From assembly GCF_000710035.2 (NCBI RefSeq), contig NZ_JMJJ01000010.1, positions 248,001-312,000 of the forward strand: 64,000 nucleotides of DNA, read 5' to 3'. This stretch comes from Pantoea ananatis LMG 2665 (GTDB taxonomy: Bacteria; Pseudomonadota; Gammaproteobacteria; Enterobacterales; Enterobacteriaceae). The translations under genes were made by a program, and so were the position numbers. This document shows positions 41,600-52,173 of this stretch, one piece after another (position 1 is the stretch's first letter; each line of letters starts with the position of its first letter). The notes beneath the pieces were generated by a model. It was given only the letters and a program-made list of their open reading frames with translations. It was not told where the DNA came from and did no database searches.

Positions 41600-42007
41600 A
41601 TGGCGAAAGAATTTGGCCGTCCGCAGCGTGTTTCGCAGGAGCTGCAAAAAGAGATAGCCATGATCCTGCAGCGTGAAATTAAAGATCCGCGCCTGGGCAT
41701 GATGGTGACCGTTTCTGGCGTTGAGGTATCCCGTGACCTCGCTTACGCCAAAGTGTTTGTTACCTTCCTCAATGATAAAGATGAAGAAGCCGTACAAAAT
41801 GGCCTGAAAGCGTTAAAAGAAGCCTCGGGTTATATTCGCACGCTGCTGGGTAAAGCCATGCGCCTGCGTATCGTGCCGGAACTAACCTTCTTCTACGACA
41901 ACTCGTTGATCGAAGGGATGCGCATGTCTAACCTCGTCACCAACGTGGTGAAAAAAGACGTTGAGCGTCGTGGTCCTGAGGCCACGGACGATGACGAGGA
42001 GGCGTAA
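41600..42007 (+). CDS. rbfA: RbfA, 30S ribosome-binding factor
   Basis: RbfA is a cold-shock protein needed for 16S rRNA 5'-end maturation. The 135 residues (E. coli 133) have the KH-like fold with [19 protein letters not shown] and the conserved [16 protein letters not shown]. An acidic tail (ATDDDEEA) ends it. The start follows GGGAG; the in-frame GTG-type extension upstream is rejected. The stop and truB start share one base (TAATG), so coupling is likely. Confidence 0.97.
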   Translation: MAKEFGRPQRVSQELQKEIAMILQREIKDPRLGMMVTVSGVEVSRDLAYAKVFVTFLNDKDEEAVQNGLKALKEASGYIRTLLGKAMRLRIVPELTFFYDNSLIEGMRMSNLVTNVVKKDVERRGPEATDDDEEA

Positions 42008-42951
42008 TGAGTCGTCCTCGTCGTCGCGGTCGCGACGTCCATGGCGTCTTATTGCTGGATAAACCACAAGGGATGTCATCCAACGATGTCCTGCAAAAGG
42101 TCAAGCGTATTTTCAACGCTAACCGTGCAGGACATACCGGCGCGCTCGATCCTCTGGCCACCGGCATGTTGCCGATTTGCCTGGGTGAAGCCACCAAGTT
42201 TTCTCAGTATCTGCTGGACTCCGATAAGCGCTATCGTGTGATTGCCCGCCTGGGTGAACGCACCGATACCTCCGATGCGGACGGCAATCTGGTGCAGACC
42301 CGTCCTGTGACCTTCACTCAGTCAGAACTCGACACGGCGCTGGACAGTTTTCGTGGCGATATCATGCAGGTGCCTTCCATGTTTTCTGCATTGAAACATC
42401 AGGGCAGAAAACTGTATGAGTACGCACGTGAAGGCATCACCATCGAACGTGAACCCCGCCCGATTACCGTTTATGCGCTGCAGTTTATTCGCTGGCAGGG
42501 CAATGAGCTGGAGCTGGACGTCCACTGTTCCAAAGGCACCTACATTCGCACCATTATTGACGATCTGGGCGAGAAGCTTGGCTGCGGTGCGCACGTCATC
42601 ATGCTGCGCCGGGTACAGGTTGCCCGTTATCCGTTTGAGAAGATGGTCACACTGGAGCAGCTCCAGGCACTGCAGCATCGCGCCAGTGAGGCAGGTGAAG
42701 ATCTGGCGCAGCACCTTGATCCGCTGCTTCTGCCAATGGACAGCCCGGCGTCCAATTATCCGGCGGTTAACGTTTCATCCGATGTCGCCGCCTACTTTAA
42801 GCAGGGCCAACCGGTTCACGCCAGTCAGGCGCCAGCCCAGGGCTTAGTACGCGTCACCGAAGGTGAAGAGGGCAAATTTATCGGCATGGCTGAAATTGCC
42901 GAGGATGGCCGAATTGCTCCCCGCCGTTTAGTGGTGGAGTATCAGAATTAA
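42007..42951 (+). CDS. truB: TruB, tRNA pseudouridine-55 synthase
   Basis: TruB makes pseudouridine 55 in the T-loop of tRNAs and acts as a tRNA chaperone. It has 314 residues like E. coli. The catalytic Asp48 lies in [13 protein letters not shown]; further motifs are [22 protein letters not shown] and [14 protein letters not shown]. The C-terminal PUA domain ends with [13 protein letters not shown]. The basic RRRGRDVHG start is usual for enterics. Confidence 0.98.
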   Translation: MSRPRRRGRDVHGVLLLDKPQGMSSNDVLQKVKRIFNANRAGHTGALDPLATGMLPICLGEATKFSQYLLDSDKRYRVIARLGERTDTSDADGNLVQTRPVTFTQSELDTALDSFRGDIMQVPSMFSALKHQGRKLYEYAREGITIEREPRPITVYALQFIRWQGNELELDVHCSKGTYIRTIIDDLGEKLGCGAHVIMLRRVQVARYPFEKMVTLEQLQALQHRASEAGEDLAQHLDPLLLPMDSPASNYPAVNVSSDVAAYFKQGQPVHASQAPAQGLVRVTEGEEGKFIGMAEIAEDGRIAPRRLVVEYQN

Positions 42952-42976
42952 GTTGTGCGCTTTCCGCGTTGGGCAT

Positions 42977-43005
42977 TTGCGTTGCCCTCTGGCGAAGAGT
43001 AGAAT
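42977..43005 (+). promoter_or_regulatory. Sigma-70 promoter of rpsO
   Basis: TTGCGT (42977-42982) and TAGAAT (43000-43005) are separated by 17 bp, with a GC-rich discriminator (GGCGCGGC). It gives rpsO its own transcript beside read-through from nusA-infB-truB. Confidence 0.7.
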
Positions 43006-43074
43006 GGCGCGGCTTTAAAGCGGGATGCTGAATTAGAGATCGGCGCCCATACATTCATTTAACTGGAGTTTATT

Positions 43075-43344
43075 ATGTCTCTAAGCGTAGAAGCTAAAGC
43101 AGAGATCGTTGCTAAATATGGTCGTGGTGCTAACGACAGCGGTTCAACCGAAGTTCAGGTTGCACTGTTGACCGCGCAGATCAGCCATCTGCAGGGCCAC
43201 TTCTCTGAGCACAAGAAAGACCACCACAGCCGCCGCGGTCTGCTGCGCATGGTATCTCAGCGTCGTAAGCTGCTGGACTACCTGAAGCGTAAAGACGTTG
43301 CACGCTACAGCAGCCTGATCGAAAGTCTCGGTCTGCGTCGCTAA
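43075..43344 (+). CDS. rpsO: Ribosomal protein uS15
   Basis: uS15 binds 16S rRNA helix 20-22 early in 30S assembly and, in E. coli, represses its own mRNA through a pseudoknot in the leader. The 89 residues equal E. coli, with [20 protein letters not shown] and [20 protein letters not shown] intact. The leader of roughly 60 nt between promoter and start is long enough for that control, but I did not model it. Confidence 0.98.
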   Translation: MSLSVEAKAEIVAKYGRGANDSGSTEVQVALLTAQISHLQGHFSEHKKDHHSRRGLLRMVSQRRKLLDYLKRKDVARYSSLIESLGLRR

Positions 43345-43423
43345 GTCTTAAAATCGGGTCGTCAGGGATGCCACTTAAGTGCGCTAAAACCCGACTGGCG
43401 ATCTGATTTGTGCGAGTTTCATG

Positions 43424-43452
43424 AAAAGGGGGCCTTTATGGCCCCTTTTTTC
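43424..43452 (+). terminator. Terminator of rpsO
   Basis: AAAAGGGGGCC-tttat-GGCCCCTTTTTT. It sits before the pnp leader, so pnp is transcribed by read-through and probably by its own promoter near 43460-43500. Confidence 0.88.
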
Positions 43453-43523
43453 GAGCAATGCGCAGCAATCCTGAGCAAACTCATGTATTGTTGTTGGGTG
43501 TGATCTTTGTTTGCAGAGGTTCG

Positions 43524-43579
43524 CGCGGCTAATGAGAGGCTTTTACCGCAGGGGCGGTTAAGGGTTGTCATTAGTCGCG
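43524..43579 (+). promoter_or_regulatory. pnp leader stem, probable RNase III site
   Basis: CGCGGCTAATGA (43524-43535) pairs along 12 bp (one G-U) with TCATTAGTCGCG (43568-43579). The sequence and place match the E. coli pnp leader duplex that RNase III cuts before PNPase degrades the leader and represses its own translation. Confidence 0.85.
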
Positions 43580-43650
43580 AGGATGCAACGAGGATCGGTA
43601 ATCAATGGCAGGCTCAATATAGCACTGCCCCGATGTTAAGGACTTTGATT

Positions 43651-45780
43651 TTGCTTAATCCGATCGTACGCAAATTCCAATATGGTCAACATACCGTCAC
43701 GCTGGAAACCGGCATGATGGCTCGCCAGGCGACTGCCGCCGTGATGGTGAGCATGGACGATACCGCAGTATTTGTCACCGTTGTTGGTCAGAAAAAAACC
43801 AAGCCAGGTCAGGACTTTTTCCCACTGACCGTTAACTATCAGGAGCGTACTTATGCTGCTGGTCGTATCCCAGGTAGCTTCTTCCGTCGTGAAGGTCGCC
43901 CAAGCGAAGGCGAAACCCTGATTTCACGTCTGATTGACCGTCCGGTGCGTCCGCTGTTCCCGGAAGGTTTCGTCAACGAAGTGCAGGTTATTGCGACCGT
44001 TGTTTCAGTTAACCCACAGGTTCACCCGGACATCGTTGCCATGATCGGTGCTTCTGCAGCCCTGGCGCTGTCAGGTCTGCCTTTCAACGGCCCTATCGGT
44101 GCGGCACGCGTAGGTTATATCAATGACCAGTATGTACTGAACCCAACGGCTGATGAGCTGAAAACATCCCGTCTGGACCTGGTTGTTGCCGGTACACAGA
44201 ACGCCGTTCTGATGGTGGAATCTGAAGCGGAAATCCTGTCTGAAGAGCAGATGCTGGGTGCGGTGGTGTTTGGCCACGATCAGCAGCAGATCGTGATTGA
44301 AAACATCAACTCCCTGGTTGCCGAAGCGGGCAAACCGCGTTGGGACTGGCAGCCAGAGCAGGCAAATACTGCACTGATTTCACGCGTTGCGGCGCTGGCC
44401 GAAACCCGTATCAGCGATGCATACCGCATTACCGATAAGCAAGAGCGTTACACCCAGGTTGGCGTCATTAAAGACGAAACCATTGCTGCGCTTCTGGCAG
44501 AAGATGAATCACTCGATGCGGCCGAAATCGGCGATATCGTTCACAGCCTGGAAAAGAATGTGGTTCGTACCCGCATTCTGAACGGCGAGCCACGTATTGA
44601 TGGCCGTGAAAAAGACATGATCCGTGGTCTGGACGTGCGCACGGGCGTTCTGCCACGTACACACGGTTCCGCACTGTTCACCCGTGGTGAAACACAGGCG
44701 CTGGTGACCGCGACGCTGGGCACCACCCGCGATGCGCAGAACCTGGATGAACTGATGGGCGAACGCACTGACAGCTTCCTGTTCCACTATAACTTCCCTC
44801 CGTACTCCGTTGGTGAGACCGGTATGGTGGGCTCGCCTAAGCGTCGTGAAATCGGTCACGGTCGTCTGGCGAAGCGCGGCGTGCTGGCCGTGATGCCTAA
44901 AGCTGAAGATTTCCCGTATACCGTGCGTGTGGTTTCTGAAATCACCGAATCTAACGGTTCCTCTTCTATGGCCTCGGTCTGTGGTGCCTCTCTGGCACTG
45001 ATGGATGCCGGTGTGCCAATCAAGGCCTCTGTTGCGGGTATCGCAATGGGCCTGGTGAAAGAAGACGACAAGTTTGTTGTCCTGTCCGACATCCTGGGTG
45101 ATGAAGATCATCTGGGCGATATGGACTTTAAAGTCGCCGGTAGCCGTGAAGGTATCACTGCGCTGCAGATGGACATTAAAATCGAAGGTATCACCCGCGA
45201 GATCATGCAGGTTGCGCTGAACCAAGCCAAAGGTGCGCGTCTGCACATTCTGGGCGTAATGGAACAGGCTATCAGCACGCCGCGTCAGGAAATCTCTGAG
45301 TTCGCACCGCGCATTTACACCATCAAGATCAATTCAGACAAGATCAAAGATGTGATTGGTAAAGGCGGTTCTGTGATCCGTGCGCTGACCGAAGAAACCG
45401 GTACAACCATCGAAATCGAAGATGACGGTACCGTGAAAATCGCAGCAACCGATGGTCTGAAAGCGAAAGAAGCGATTCGTCGTATCGAAGAGATCACCGC
45501 AGAAATCGAAGTGGGCCGTATCTACAGCGGTAAAGTCACACGTATCGTAGACTTTGGTGCCTTCGTCGCTATCGGCGGTGGTAAAGAAGGTCTGGTGCAT
45601 ATTTCTCAAATCGCCGATAAGCGCGTTGAGAAAGTGACTGACTATCTGCAGATGGGTCAGGAAGTCCCGGTGAAGGTGATGGAAGTCGATCGCCAGGGCC
45701 GCGTACGTCTGAGCATCAAAGAAGCGACAGAAACCAAGCCTGAAGCTGTTGCAGCTGAGAGCGCACCTGACGCTGAATAA
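43651..45780 (+). CDS. pnp: PNPase, polyribonucleotide nucleotidyltransferase
   Basis: PNPase is a phosphorolytic 3'-5' exoribonuclease and part of the degradosome. The start is TTG at 43651 with AAGGA in front, as in E. coli ([11 protein letters not shown]); the frame extends 48 codons upstream through the RNase III leader and is not coding there. The 709 residues hold two RNase PH domains ([28 protein letters not shown]), a KH domain ([19 protein letters not shown]) and an S1 domain ([15 protein letters not shown]). The short Ala/Glu-rich tail ends the protein. Confidence 0.98.
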   Translation: MLNPIVRKFQYGQHTVTLETGMMARQATAAVMVSMDDTAVFVTVVGQKKTKPGQDFFPLTVNYQERTYAAGRIPGSFFRREGRPSEGETLISRLIDRPVRPLFPEGFVNEVQVIATVVSVNPQVHPDIVAMIGASAALALSGLPFNGPIGAARVGYINDQYVLNPTADELKTSRLDLVVAGTQNAVLMVESEAEILSEEQMLGAVVFGHDQQQIVIENINSLVAEAGKPRWDWQPEQANTALISRVAALAETRISDAYRITDKQERYTQVGVIKDETIAALLAEDESLDAAEIGDIVHSLEKNVVRTRILNGEPRIDGREKDMIRGLDVRTGVLPRTHGSALFTRGETQALVTATLGTTRDAQNLDELMGERTDSFLFHYNFPPYSVGETGMVGSPKRREIGHGRLAKRGVLAVMPKAEDFPYTVRVVSEITESNGSSSMASVCGASLALMDAGVPIKASVAGIAMGLVKEDDKFVVLSDILGDEDHLGDMDFKVAGSREGITALQMDIKIEGITREIMQVALNQAKGARLHILGVMEQAISTPRQEISEFAPRIYTIKINSDKIKDVIGKGGSVIRALTEETGTTIEIEDDGTVKIAATDGLKAKEAIRRIEEITAEIEVGRIYSGKVTRIVDFGAFVAIGGGKEGLVHISQIADKRVEKVTDYLQMGQEVPVKVMEVDRQGRVRLSIKEATETKPEAVAAESAPDAE

Positions 45781-45794
45781 GTCTTTCCTGATTT

Positions 45795-45825
45795 GCCTCT
45801 CCTTGCCTGGCAGGGAGAGGCTTTT
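45795..45825 (+). terminator. Terminator of pnp
   Basis: GCCTCTCC (45795-45802) pairs with GGAGAGGC (45814-45821), followed by four T. Confidence 0.82.
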
Positions 45826-45909
45826 GTGTCATCGCGAGGGCGGGAATCCTTGTGCACAGCAGGCGGATAACAGGATGGTTGTCCCAATGTTTGTATTCGG
45901 GAGTGGGAA

Positions 45910-46794
45910 ATGAAGCCTTTTTTGCGCTGGTGTTTTGTTGCGACAGCTTTGACGCTGGCAGGATGCAGCAACTCCAATTGGCGTAAGAACGAAGTTCTTG
46001 CAGTACCTTTACAGCCCACACTGCAACAGGAAGTGATTCTGGCTCGCATGGAACAAATTCTTGCCAGTCGAGCCCTTACCGATGATGAACGCGCACAGCT
46101 GTTATATGAGCGCGGAGTGTTGTATGATAGTTTGGGTCTGAGGGCATTAGCGCGGAACGATTTTTCGCAAGCGCTGTCTATAAGACCAGATATGCCAGAA
46201 GTGTTTAACTATCTTGGTATATACTTAACGCAGGCGGGCAACTTTGATGCCGCCTATGAAGCGTTTGATTCTGTACTTGAGCTTGATCCAACTTACAACT
46301 ATGCGCATTTAAATCGTGGTATCGCCCTCTATTACGGCGGTCGATACAAGTTAGCGCAAGATGATCTGCTGGCGTTTTATCAAGACGATCCTAACGATCC
46401 TTTCCGCAGCTTGTGGCTCTACCTGGTTGAAAGCAGGATGGATGCCGACAAAGCAAAAGTGGCGCTTAAGCAGCGTTACGACAAAGCGGTCAAGGACCAA
46501 TGGGGATGGAATATTGTCGAGTTCTACCTGGGCGACATCAGCGAAGCAACACTGATGGAACGTCTCAAGGCGGACGCAACGGATAACACCTCGCTCGCTG
46601 AACATCTCAGTGAAACCAACTTCTATTTAGGTAAGTATTACCTAAGTCTGGGGGAGAAGGACAACGCAGAAGCGTTGTTCAAACTGGCGGTTGCCAACAA
46701 CGTGAATAACTTTGTTGAACACCGATACGCATTGTTGGAACTGGCGCAACTCGGCCAGGCACAAGACGATTTATCAGAATCTGACCAGCAATAG
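45910..46794 (+). CDS. nlpI: NlpI, outer-membrane TPR lipoprotein
   Basis: NlpI is an adaptor that presents peptidoglycan endopeptidases such as MepS to the protease Prc. The 294 residues equal E. coli. The lipobox LTLAGC puts the lipidated Cys at residue 19, followed by Ser-Asn, which allows outer-membrane sorting. TPR motifs occupy about 60-200 ([55 protein letters not shown]). It lies between pnp and deaD, as in E. coli. Confidence 0.97.
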   Translation: MKPFLRWCFVATALTLAGCSNSNWRKNEVLAVPLQPTLQQEVILARMEQILASRALTDDERAQLLYERGVLYDSLGLRALARNDFSQALSIRPDMPEVFNYLGIYLTQAGNFDAAYEAFDSVLELDPTYNYAHLNRGIALYYGGRYKLAQDDLLAFYQDDPNDPFRSLWLYLVESRMDADKAKVALKQRYDKAVKDQWGWNIVEFYLGDISEATLMERLKADATDNTSLAEHLSETNFYLGKYYLSLGEKDNAEALFKLAVANNVNNFVEHRYALLELAQLGQAQDDLSESDQQ

Positions 46795-46898
46795 CTGACG
46801 AACTTTTTTGCCTGTAAAACCTGTCAAGTCATCATCTTCAGGGATGAGGGCTTTTCTGTTCGTCAAAACTTCTAATTTGAGCCGGTTCACACTTTTTG

Positions 46899-46979
46899 AT
46901 GAAAATGACTGAAAGTTTTCACGACGAGTTATGTAGACTGGCCGCCGCAATCAACGAGGCACGTGTACTACATGACTGA
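46899..46979 (+). CDS. yrbN: YrbN, 26-residue leader-like protein overlapping deaD
   Basis: The frame [20 protein letters not shown] (first 20 residues) has the length and character of E. coli YrbN, a 26-residue protein of unknown function encoded in front of deaD. Its stop lies inside the deaD start (CATGACTGA), an 8-bp overlap, so translation of the two is probably coupled. Retention of such a short frame against the E. coli homologue supports it as a real gene. Confidence 0.8.
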   Translation: MKMTESFHDELCRLAAAINEARVLHD

Positions 46980-48864
46980 TATTCAAACCACTTTTGCAGA
47001 ACTTGGCCTGAACGCCGAACTCCTTGAATCACTGAACGGCATGGGCTATGTCAAGCCATCCCCAATCCAGGCTGAGTGTATTCCTCACCTGCTGGCGGGC
47101 CGTGACGTATTAGGTATGGCGCAGACCGGGAGTGGTAAAACTGCAGCGTTCTCGCTGCCGCTGTTACACAACATCGATCCAACTGTTAAAGCACCGCAAA
47201 TTTTGGTGCTGGCACCGACCCGCGAACTGGCGGTGCAGGTAGCTGAAGCTGTTACCGAATTCTCTAAACATATGCGCGGTCTGAACGTGGTTGCCCTTTA
47301 CGGCGGCCAGCGTTATGACGTGCAGCTGCGCGCCCTGCGCCAGGGACCACAGGTTGTCGTAGGTACTCCAGGCCGTCTGCTGGATCACCTGAAACGTGGC
47401 ACGTTAGATCTGTCTAACCTGCGTGGTCTGGTGCTGGACGAAGCCGATGAAATGTTACGCATGGGCTTCATCGAAGACGTTGAAACTATCATGGCGCAGA
47501 TCCCAGAAGGTCATCAGACCGCACTGTTCTCTGCCACCATGCCAGAAGCGATTCGTCGTATTACCAAGCGTTTTATGAAAGATCCGCAGGAAGTGCGCAT
47601 TCAGTCAAGCATGACTACGCGCCCAGACATCAGCCAGAGTTACTGGACGGCTTACGGCCGTAAAACTGACGCGCTGGTTCGCTTCCTTGAAGCAGAAGAC
47701 TTCGATGCTGCGATCATTTTCGTGCGCACTAAAAACGCAACGCTGGAAGTGGCTGAAGCGCTGGAGCGCAGCGGTTACAACAGTGCGGCACTGAACGGCG
47801 ATATGAACCAGGCACTGCGTGAGCAGACGCTGGAGCGCCTGAAAGATGGTCGTCTGGATATCCTGATTGCTACCGACGTTGCGGCCCGTGGCCTGGACGT
47901 TGAGCGTATCAGCCTGGTTGTTAACTACGATATTCCGATGGACGCAGAATCTTACGTTCACCGTATCGGCCGTACCGGTCGTGCTGGTCGTGCAGGTCGC
48001 GCACTGCTGTTCGTAGAGAACCGCGAGCGTCGTCTGCTGCGTAACATCGAACGCACCATGAAGCTGACCATTCCAGAAGTTGAGCTGCCAAATGCAGAAC
48101 TGCTGGGTCAGCGTCGTCTGGCTAAGTTCGCGGCAAAAGTTCAGCAGCAGCTGGAAAGCAGCGATCTGGAACAGTACCGTGCGCTGCTGGCGAAGATGCA
48201 GCCTGAAGAAGAGCTGGATATCGAAACGCTGGCTGCTGCGCTGCTGAAAATGGCACAGGGTGAGCGTCCGCTGATCGTTCCTGCTGATGCACCACGTCCA
48301 GCGCGTCGTGAATTCCGTGAGCGTGACGATCGTCGTGAGAGCCGTGATGCACGTGGTCCACGCGAAAGCCGTGATGGCGACCGCCCACGTCGCGAACGTC
48401 GTGACGTTGGCGATATGCAACTGTACCGCATTGAAGTGGGCCGTGACGACGGTGTTGAAGTGCGTCACATCGTGGGCGCAATTGCCAACGAAGGCGATAT
48501 CAGCAGCCGTTACATCGGTAACATCAAACTGTTTGGTACGCACTCCACCATCGAGCTGCCGAAAGGCATGCCAGGTGATGTGCTGCAGCACTTTACCCGT
48601 ACGCGTATTCTGAAAAAGCCAATGAATATGCAGCTGCTGGGTGATGCTCAGCCGCACGAAGGTGGCCGTGGCGAGCGTCGTCCTGGCGCTGGTGCTGGCG
48701 AACGTCGTGGCGGCGGTGCACGTCCTGAAGGTCAGGGCCCGCGTCGTTTCTCTTCTGAGCGCCGTGAAGGTGGTCGTGAAGGCGGACGCAGCTTCAACCG
48801 CGAAGGCGGTCGTGGTCCACGTCGTGAAGACGGTGCGGCTGCACCACGTCGTCGTGACGCGTAA
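46972..48864 (+). CDS. deaD: DeaD (CsdA), cold-shock DEAD-box RNA helicase
   Basis: DeaD unwinds RNA structure in ribosome assembly and mRNA decay at low temperature. With the ATG at 46972 it has 630 residues (E. coli 629); the GTG at 46963 is inside yrbN. Motifs: Q ([11 protein letters not shown]), I (AQTGSGKT), II (LDEADEM), III (SAT), IV-VI ([21 protein letters not shown]). A DbpA-like RNA-binding domain ([20 protein letters not shown]) follows an Arg/Asp-rich linker. The last 75 residues form a Gly/Arg-rich tail with ERR-GG repeats. Confidence 0.98.
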   Translation: MTDIQTTFAELGLNAELLESLNGMGYVKPSPIQAECIPHLLAGRDVLGMAQTGSGKTAAFSLPLLHNIDPTVKAPQILVLAPTRELAVQVAEAVTEFSKHMRGLNVVALYGGQRYDVQLRALRQGPQVVVGTPGRLLDHLKRGTLDLSNLRGLVLDEADEMLRMGFIEDVETIMAQIPEGHQTALFSATMPEAIRRITKRFMKDPQEVRIQSSMTTRPDISQSYWTAYGRKTDALVRFLEAEDFDAAIIFVRTKNATLEVAEALERSGYNSAALNGDMNQALREQTLERLKDGRLDILIATDVAARGLDVERISLVVNYDIPMDAESYVHRIGRTGRAGRAGRALLFVENRERRLLRNIERTMKLTIPEVELPNAELLGQRRLAKFAAKVQQQLESSDLEQYRALLAKMQPEEELDIETLAAALLKMAQGERPLIVPADAPRPARREFRERDDRRESRDARGPRESRDGDRPRRERRDVGDMQLYRIEVGRDDGVEVRHIVGAIANEGDISSRYIGNIKLFGTHSTIELPKGMPGDVLQHFTRTRILKKPMNMQLLGDAQPHEGGRGERRPGAGAGERRGGGARPEGQGPRRFSSERREGGREGGRSFNREGGRGPRREDGAAAPRRRDA

Positions 48865-48884
48865 GCGAGCTAAATCGTCGTAAT

Positions 48885-48917
48885 AAAAAGGGAAGCCTGC
48901 GGGCTTCCCTTTTTTTG
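48885..48917 (+). terminator. Terminator of deaD (bidirectional)
   Basis: AAAAAGGGAAGCC-tgcg-GGCTTCCCTTTTTTT. The A-run and T-run make it usable from both deaD and the convergent yhbW. Confidence 0.9.
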
Positions 48918-48955
48918 TCCTGATTCTGGCTTATCCCAGAAGGGCTGCTGCTGAT

Positions 48956-49966
48956 TTACAGGCTGCGTGCAGCGTCCATCGCCAGCTTAAACGAGTGCAG
49001 ACGGGCTTGCGTATCGTAAATCTGACCGTTAACCATAATCTCATCCGCCTGGGTTTCACGCAGCAGTGAAGCCAGTCCGTGACGCACTTTCTCGACATCC
49101 CCTACCAGCGACATGCTCAGCGCCTGCTGAACGCCATACTGTTCTGACGGCGACCACAGGCTGTCCATGTTCTGGACCGGGGCAGGCAGCGGGCCCGGCT
49201 TGCCGCGGCGCAGATTAATAAACTGCTGCTGCATTGAAGTGAACAGGAAACGCGCGTCGCTTTCGCTGTCAGCGGCAACCACGTTAATGCACACCGTAGC
49301 GTACGGCTCGGCGAGACGGGCTGAAGGCGTAAAGTTCTCGCGATAGACATGCAGAGCCTGGAACAGCTGGTCCGGGGCAAAGTGCGAGGCAAAGGCAAAC
49401 GGCAGTCCCATTTTGGCCGACAGCTGTGCGCTGTAAAGGCTGGAACCCAGCAGCCACACCGGAATTTTCAGGCCTAAGCCGGGCACCGGCTGAACAGGTG
49501 GTTGCGCGCCGGCTTCCGCATCAAACCAGTCGATCAACTCAGCGACATCGTCCGGGAAGGTATCGGCCTGAATGCCCGACAGGTTGCGGCGCAGGGCCAG
49601 CATGGTGCGCTGATCCGAGCCGGGGGCGCGGCCTAATCCCAGATCGATACGGTCGGGATAAAGCGAGGCCAGAGTGCCGAACTGTTCTGCAATCACCAGC
49701 GGCGCGTGATTCGGCAACATAATGCCGCCCGAACCCAGACGCAGCGTTGTGGTGTTCGCGGCCAGATAGCCAATCAGCACAGACGTGGCGGCACTGGCAA
49801 TGCCGGTCATATTATGGTGTTCAGCCAGCCAGTAACGTTCGAATCCCAGGGCTTCAGCCTGACGCGCCAGCGCGAGTGAATGGTGAAACGCATCACGAGG
49901 CGTGGCGCCCTGAGGAACAGGGGCAAGATCGAGTACGGAGAGGCGAACGCTTTTTTTCTCAGACAT
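48956..49966 (-). CDS. yhbW: YhbW, luciferase-like flavin monooxygenase family protein
   Basis: The 336-residue protein (E. coli 335) belongs to the bacterial-luciferase-like superfamily, single-subunit group. Typical segments are [12 protein letters not shown] at the start, [39 protein letters not shown], and the flavin-site [14 protein letters not shown]. The substrate is unknown in E. coli as well. The E. coli neighbour mtr (tryptophan transporter) is missing between deaD and yhbW. The gene stands alone, 112 bp from the end of ubiV when read in order ubiU-ubiV on the same strand. Confidence 0.94.
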   Translation of the reverse strand: MSEKKSVRLSVLDLAPVPQGATPRDAFHHSLALARQAEALGFERYWLAEHHNMTGIASAATSVLIGYLAANTTTLRLGSGGIMLPNHAPLVIAEQFGTLASLYPDRIDLGLGRAPGSDQRTMLALRRNLSGIQADTFPDDVAELIDWFDAEAGAQPPVQPVPGLGLKIPVWLLGSSLYSAQLSAKMGLPFAFASHFAPDQLFQALHVYRENFTPSARLAEPYATVCINVVAADSESDARFLFTSMQQQFINLRRGKPGPLPAPVQNMDSLWSPSEQYGVQQALSMSLVGDVEKVRHGLASLLRETQADEIMVNGQIYDTQARLHSFKLAMDAARSL

Positions 49967-50078
49967 GAGTACTCCAGAGTGTATAGCGCAGGTGTCATAC
50001 CCTGCGCCATCAAGTATTGCGTAACATCCGCCATATTAAAACTTTTTACACTCGCCGTATGTTGCCTGTATGTGCCTT

Positions 50079-50963
50079 TCAGTCTCCAGCCTGCAAAACC
50101 ATGCCCGGCAGCTTGCGCCAGTAGCCATTACAGTCCCGATTTTTCGCCAGATCCAGGGGGGCCTGCCTCTCTTCATTTGCGCGGAAACGGTCAATAAGGC
50201 TTAAGGTTTCCTCATCCTGAGGTGACAACCGCACGATATCTACATAGTTGTGCATACCAACCAGATCGTTCCCCAGGTTATAGCAGTAACCGCTCAGAGT
50301 CTGGATACCGTTCAGGACGAAAACCTGTTGCGATTCCTGTGAGAGGACCCGGCGTCCATGGGGATAATGAATACAGCAGGTTTCGCAGGCATCTTTGGCG
50401 CGATTCTCCGAACGTGCTGTAAAGCAGCGGGCTGACAGGGCCAGCGGCAAATGACCATAACCCAGCACCTCCACCTCGAACTGCTGGCGGATGCCTCTTG
50501 TCTCACACTGCTGGAGCAGCTCCACTAGCCAGTCGCGCGGCATTTCAACGGGCAAGCACCAGCGCGTCATGCCCTCTTTGACTAAAAGCTGCAGCGTATC
50601 GGCGTTATAAACATTGAGCGTGGGTCCCGCAACGAAGGGCAGCTTGCGCTCTGCCGCCATATTCACGGTGCCCAGGTCGTTGGCCTCAATAATAAACTCG
50701 CCGTTCTCTACATAGCGCTGTAGCTCTTTGAGCTCAGAAGGGGATTGCAGCAAAGCCAGCGTGCTAATGACCACCTGCTTCCCACGGGCTGACAGCATTC
50801 GTGCTAAATCCATCCAGGCGGCAAAAGGCGTGGCGCGTCGCTTGCTGCAGACGGCTTCCCCAAGACAAACAATGTCAGCGCTGCTGTCAGCAGTGAGGTG
50901 ATAAAAATGTTCCAGCGTGGCGGTGGGCCAGTACCAGAGCACGGGGCCGAGAGAGTATTTCAT
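50079..50963 (-). CDS. ubiV: UbiV, subunit of oxygen-independent ubiquinone hydroxylase
   Basis: UbiV (YhbV) forms with UbiU a 4Fe-4S peptidase-U32-family complex that hydroxylates ubiquinone precursors without oxygen, drawing the hydroxyl from prephenate. The 294 residues (E. coli 292) keep the cysteine cluster ACETCCIHYPHGR with the upstream Cys in SARCFTARSENR and an N-terminal Cys (VCLGEAVCSKRRA). It starts 9 bp after ubiU ends and they form an operon divergent from ubiT. Confidence 0.96.
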   Translation of the reverse strand: MKYSLGPVLWYWPTATLEHFYHLTADSSADIVCLGEAVCSKRRATPFAAWMDLARMLSARGKQVVISTLALLQSPSELKELQRYVENGEFIIEANDLGTVNMAAERKLPFVAGPTLNVYNADTLQLLVKEGMTRWCLPVEMPRDWLVELLQQCETRGIRQQFEVEVLGYGHLPLALSARCFTARSENRAKDACETCCIHYPHGRRVLSQESQQVFVLNGIQTLSGYCYNLGNDLVGMHNYVDIVRLSPQDEETLSLIDRFRANEERQAPLDLAKNRDCNGYWRKLPGMVLQAGD

Positions 50964-50972
50964 GGTTTTTCC

Positions 50973-51974
50973 TCACTGCCAGTCACGATGATAGGCGCCT
51001 AAGGTGGTCTGCGTGCCTTCTGACAGGGCCCCCAGCGTTTTCGTCCACTGTTGTGCCACTTCAAAGTTATCCGGCTGAGCTTGACAGCGATCGATAGCCT
51101 GACGCCAGACGCGGGCGACATCGGATACGTAGGCAGGGCTGCGCTGACGGCCTTCGATTTTTACGGAGGCAATGCCTGCCCGCATCAGCTCTGGCAACAG
51201 TTCAAGCGTATTCAGGCTGGTGGGCTCTTCCAGCACGTGATAGCGCTGGTCGTCAACCTGATAACGGCCTTTGCACAGCGTGGGATAGCCGGCGCTTTCC
51301 TCTGCGCGATAGCGATCGATCAGCACGTCATTAAGGCGTACCTCCATGCCGGCCGGCGTTTGTTGCCAGCGAACAAACTTCGCGGGGGAGCAGGCGCCTT
51401 TACTGTTTGGCGATTCACCGGTTAGCCAGGAAGAGAGGTAGCAGCGGCCCTCGGCCATGATGCACAGGCTGCCAAAGGCAAAGACCTCCAGCGGAACAGG
51501 TGTACTGCGCGCCAGCTGTTTTACCTGATGAATCGACAGTACGCGCGGCAGTACCACTCGGTGCAAATTGAAATGGCGATGATAAAAACGAATGGCCTCA
51601 AGGTTGGTGGCGGAAGCCTGCACTGACAGATGACGTTCGATGTGAGGATAGCGCGCGGTGGCATATTCCAGCGTTGCAATATCCGCCAGGATCAGCGCAT
51701 CAGCACCGCTGTCTGCCGCCACATCGATAGCCCGCTGCCAGCGCTGCATGCCGTCAGGATGTGCAAAGGTATTGATCGCCACGTGCAGCTTACGGCGATG
51801 CTGATGAAGGTAGTACGCCGCTTCGTGCAGTTTCTTATCTGTAAAATTCAATCCTGCAAAGTGACGCGCGTTGGTGTCATCTTTCAGTCCGACATAAACC
51901 GCATCGGCACCATTTTCGACCGCGCTTCGTATCGCAGGCAGGTTTCCGGCCGGACACAGCAGCTCCATACTCAA
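50973..51974 (-). CDS. ubiU: UbiU, subunit of oxygen-independent ubiquinone hydroxylase
   Basis: UbiU (YhbU) is the partner of UbiV in anaerobic ubiquinone synthesis. The 333 residues (E. coli 331) begin MELLCPAGNLPAIRSAVENG, the usual U32 start, and carry the Fe-S cysteines in SLCIMAEGRCYLSSWLTG, SKGACSPAKFVRW and TLCKGRYQVDD. The first ATG at 51974 (MSMELL) has AGGATT upstream; the ATG six bases later is nearly as good. The divergent ubiT shares its 199-bp promoter region, where three TTGAT half-sites lie. Confidence 0.96.
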   Translation of the reverse strand: MSMELLCPAGNLPAIRSAVENGADAVYVGLKDDTNARHFAGLNFTDKKLHEAAYYLHQHRRKLHVAINTFAHPDGMQRWQRAIDVAADSGADALILADIATLEYATARYPHIERHLSVQASATNLEAIRFYHRHFNLHRVVLPRVLSIHQVKQLARSTPVPLEVFAFGSLCIMAEGRCYLSSWLTGESPNSKGACSPAKFVRWQQTPAGMEVRLNDVLIDRYRAEESAGYPTLCKGRYQVDDQRYHVLEEPTSLNTLELLPELMRAGIASVKIEGRQRSPAYVSDVARVWRQAIDRCQAQPDNFEVAQQWTKTLGALSEGTQTTLGAYHRDWQ

Positions 51975-52173
51975 TCCTCTCGTGATGCAGATGGGGCACG
52001 AGTCTAGTCATGGCGCTTTGGGCAAATGTTGATTTAGGGCAGTGAAACGGTCATTGATGAGATAGCCTGGCTTTTTTTTAACCCGCTTACGATAGGTTTT
52101 ATTGATCTCAAAGGAGGCGGGAATGGCACTCTATGGCAATATAGCTAAAATTTTTGTGACAGGAGTGCAAAAC

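Noticed and set aside
43507-43650. Coding extension upstream of pnp
   Set aside because: The segment forms the RNase III leader hairpin and has no family similarity; the TTG at 43651 has its own ribosome site.
44509-45246. 245-codon minus-strand frame opposite pnp
   Set aside because: Mirror of conserved pnp codons; no independent support.
47605-48657. 350-codon minus-strand frame opposite deaD
   Set aside because: A shadow of the biased deaD codon usage; composition (Thr, Phe, His, Gln rich) is not that of a bacterial protein.
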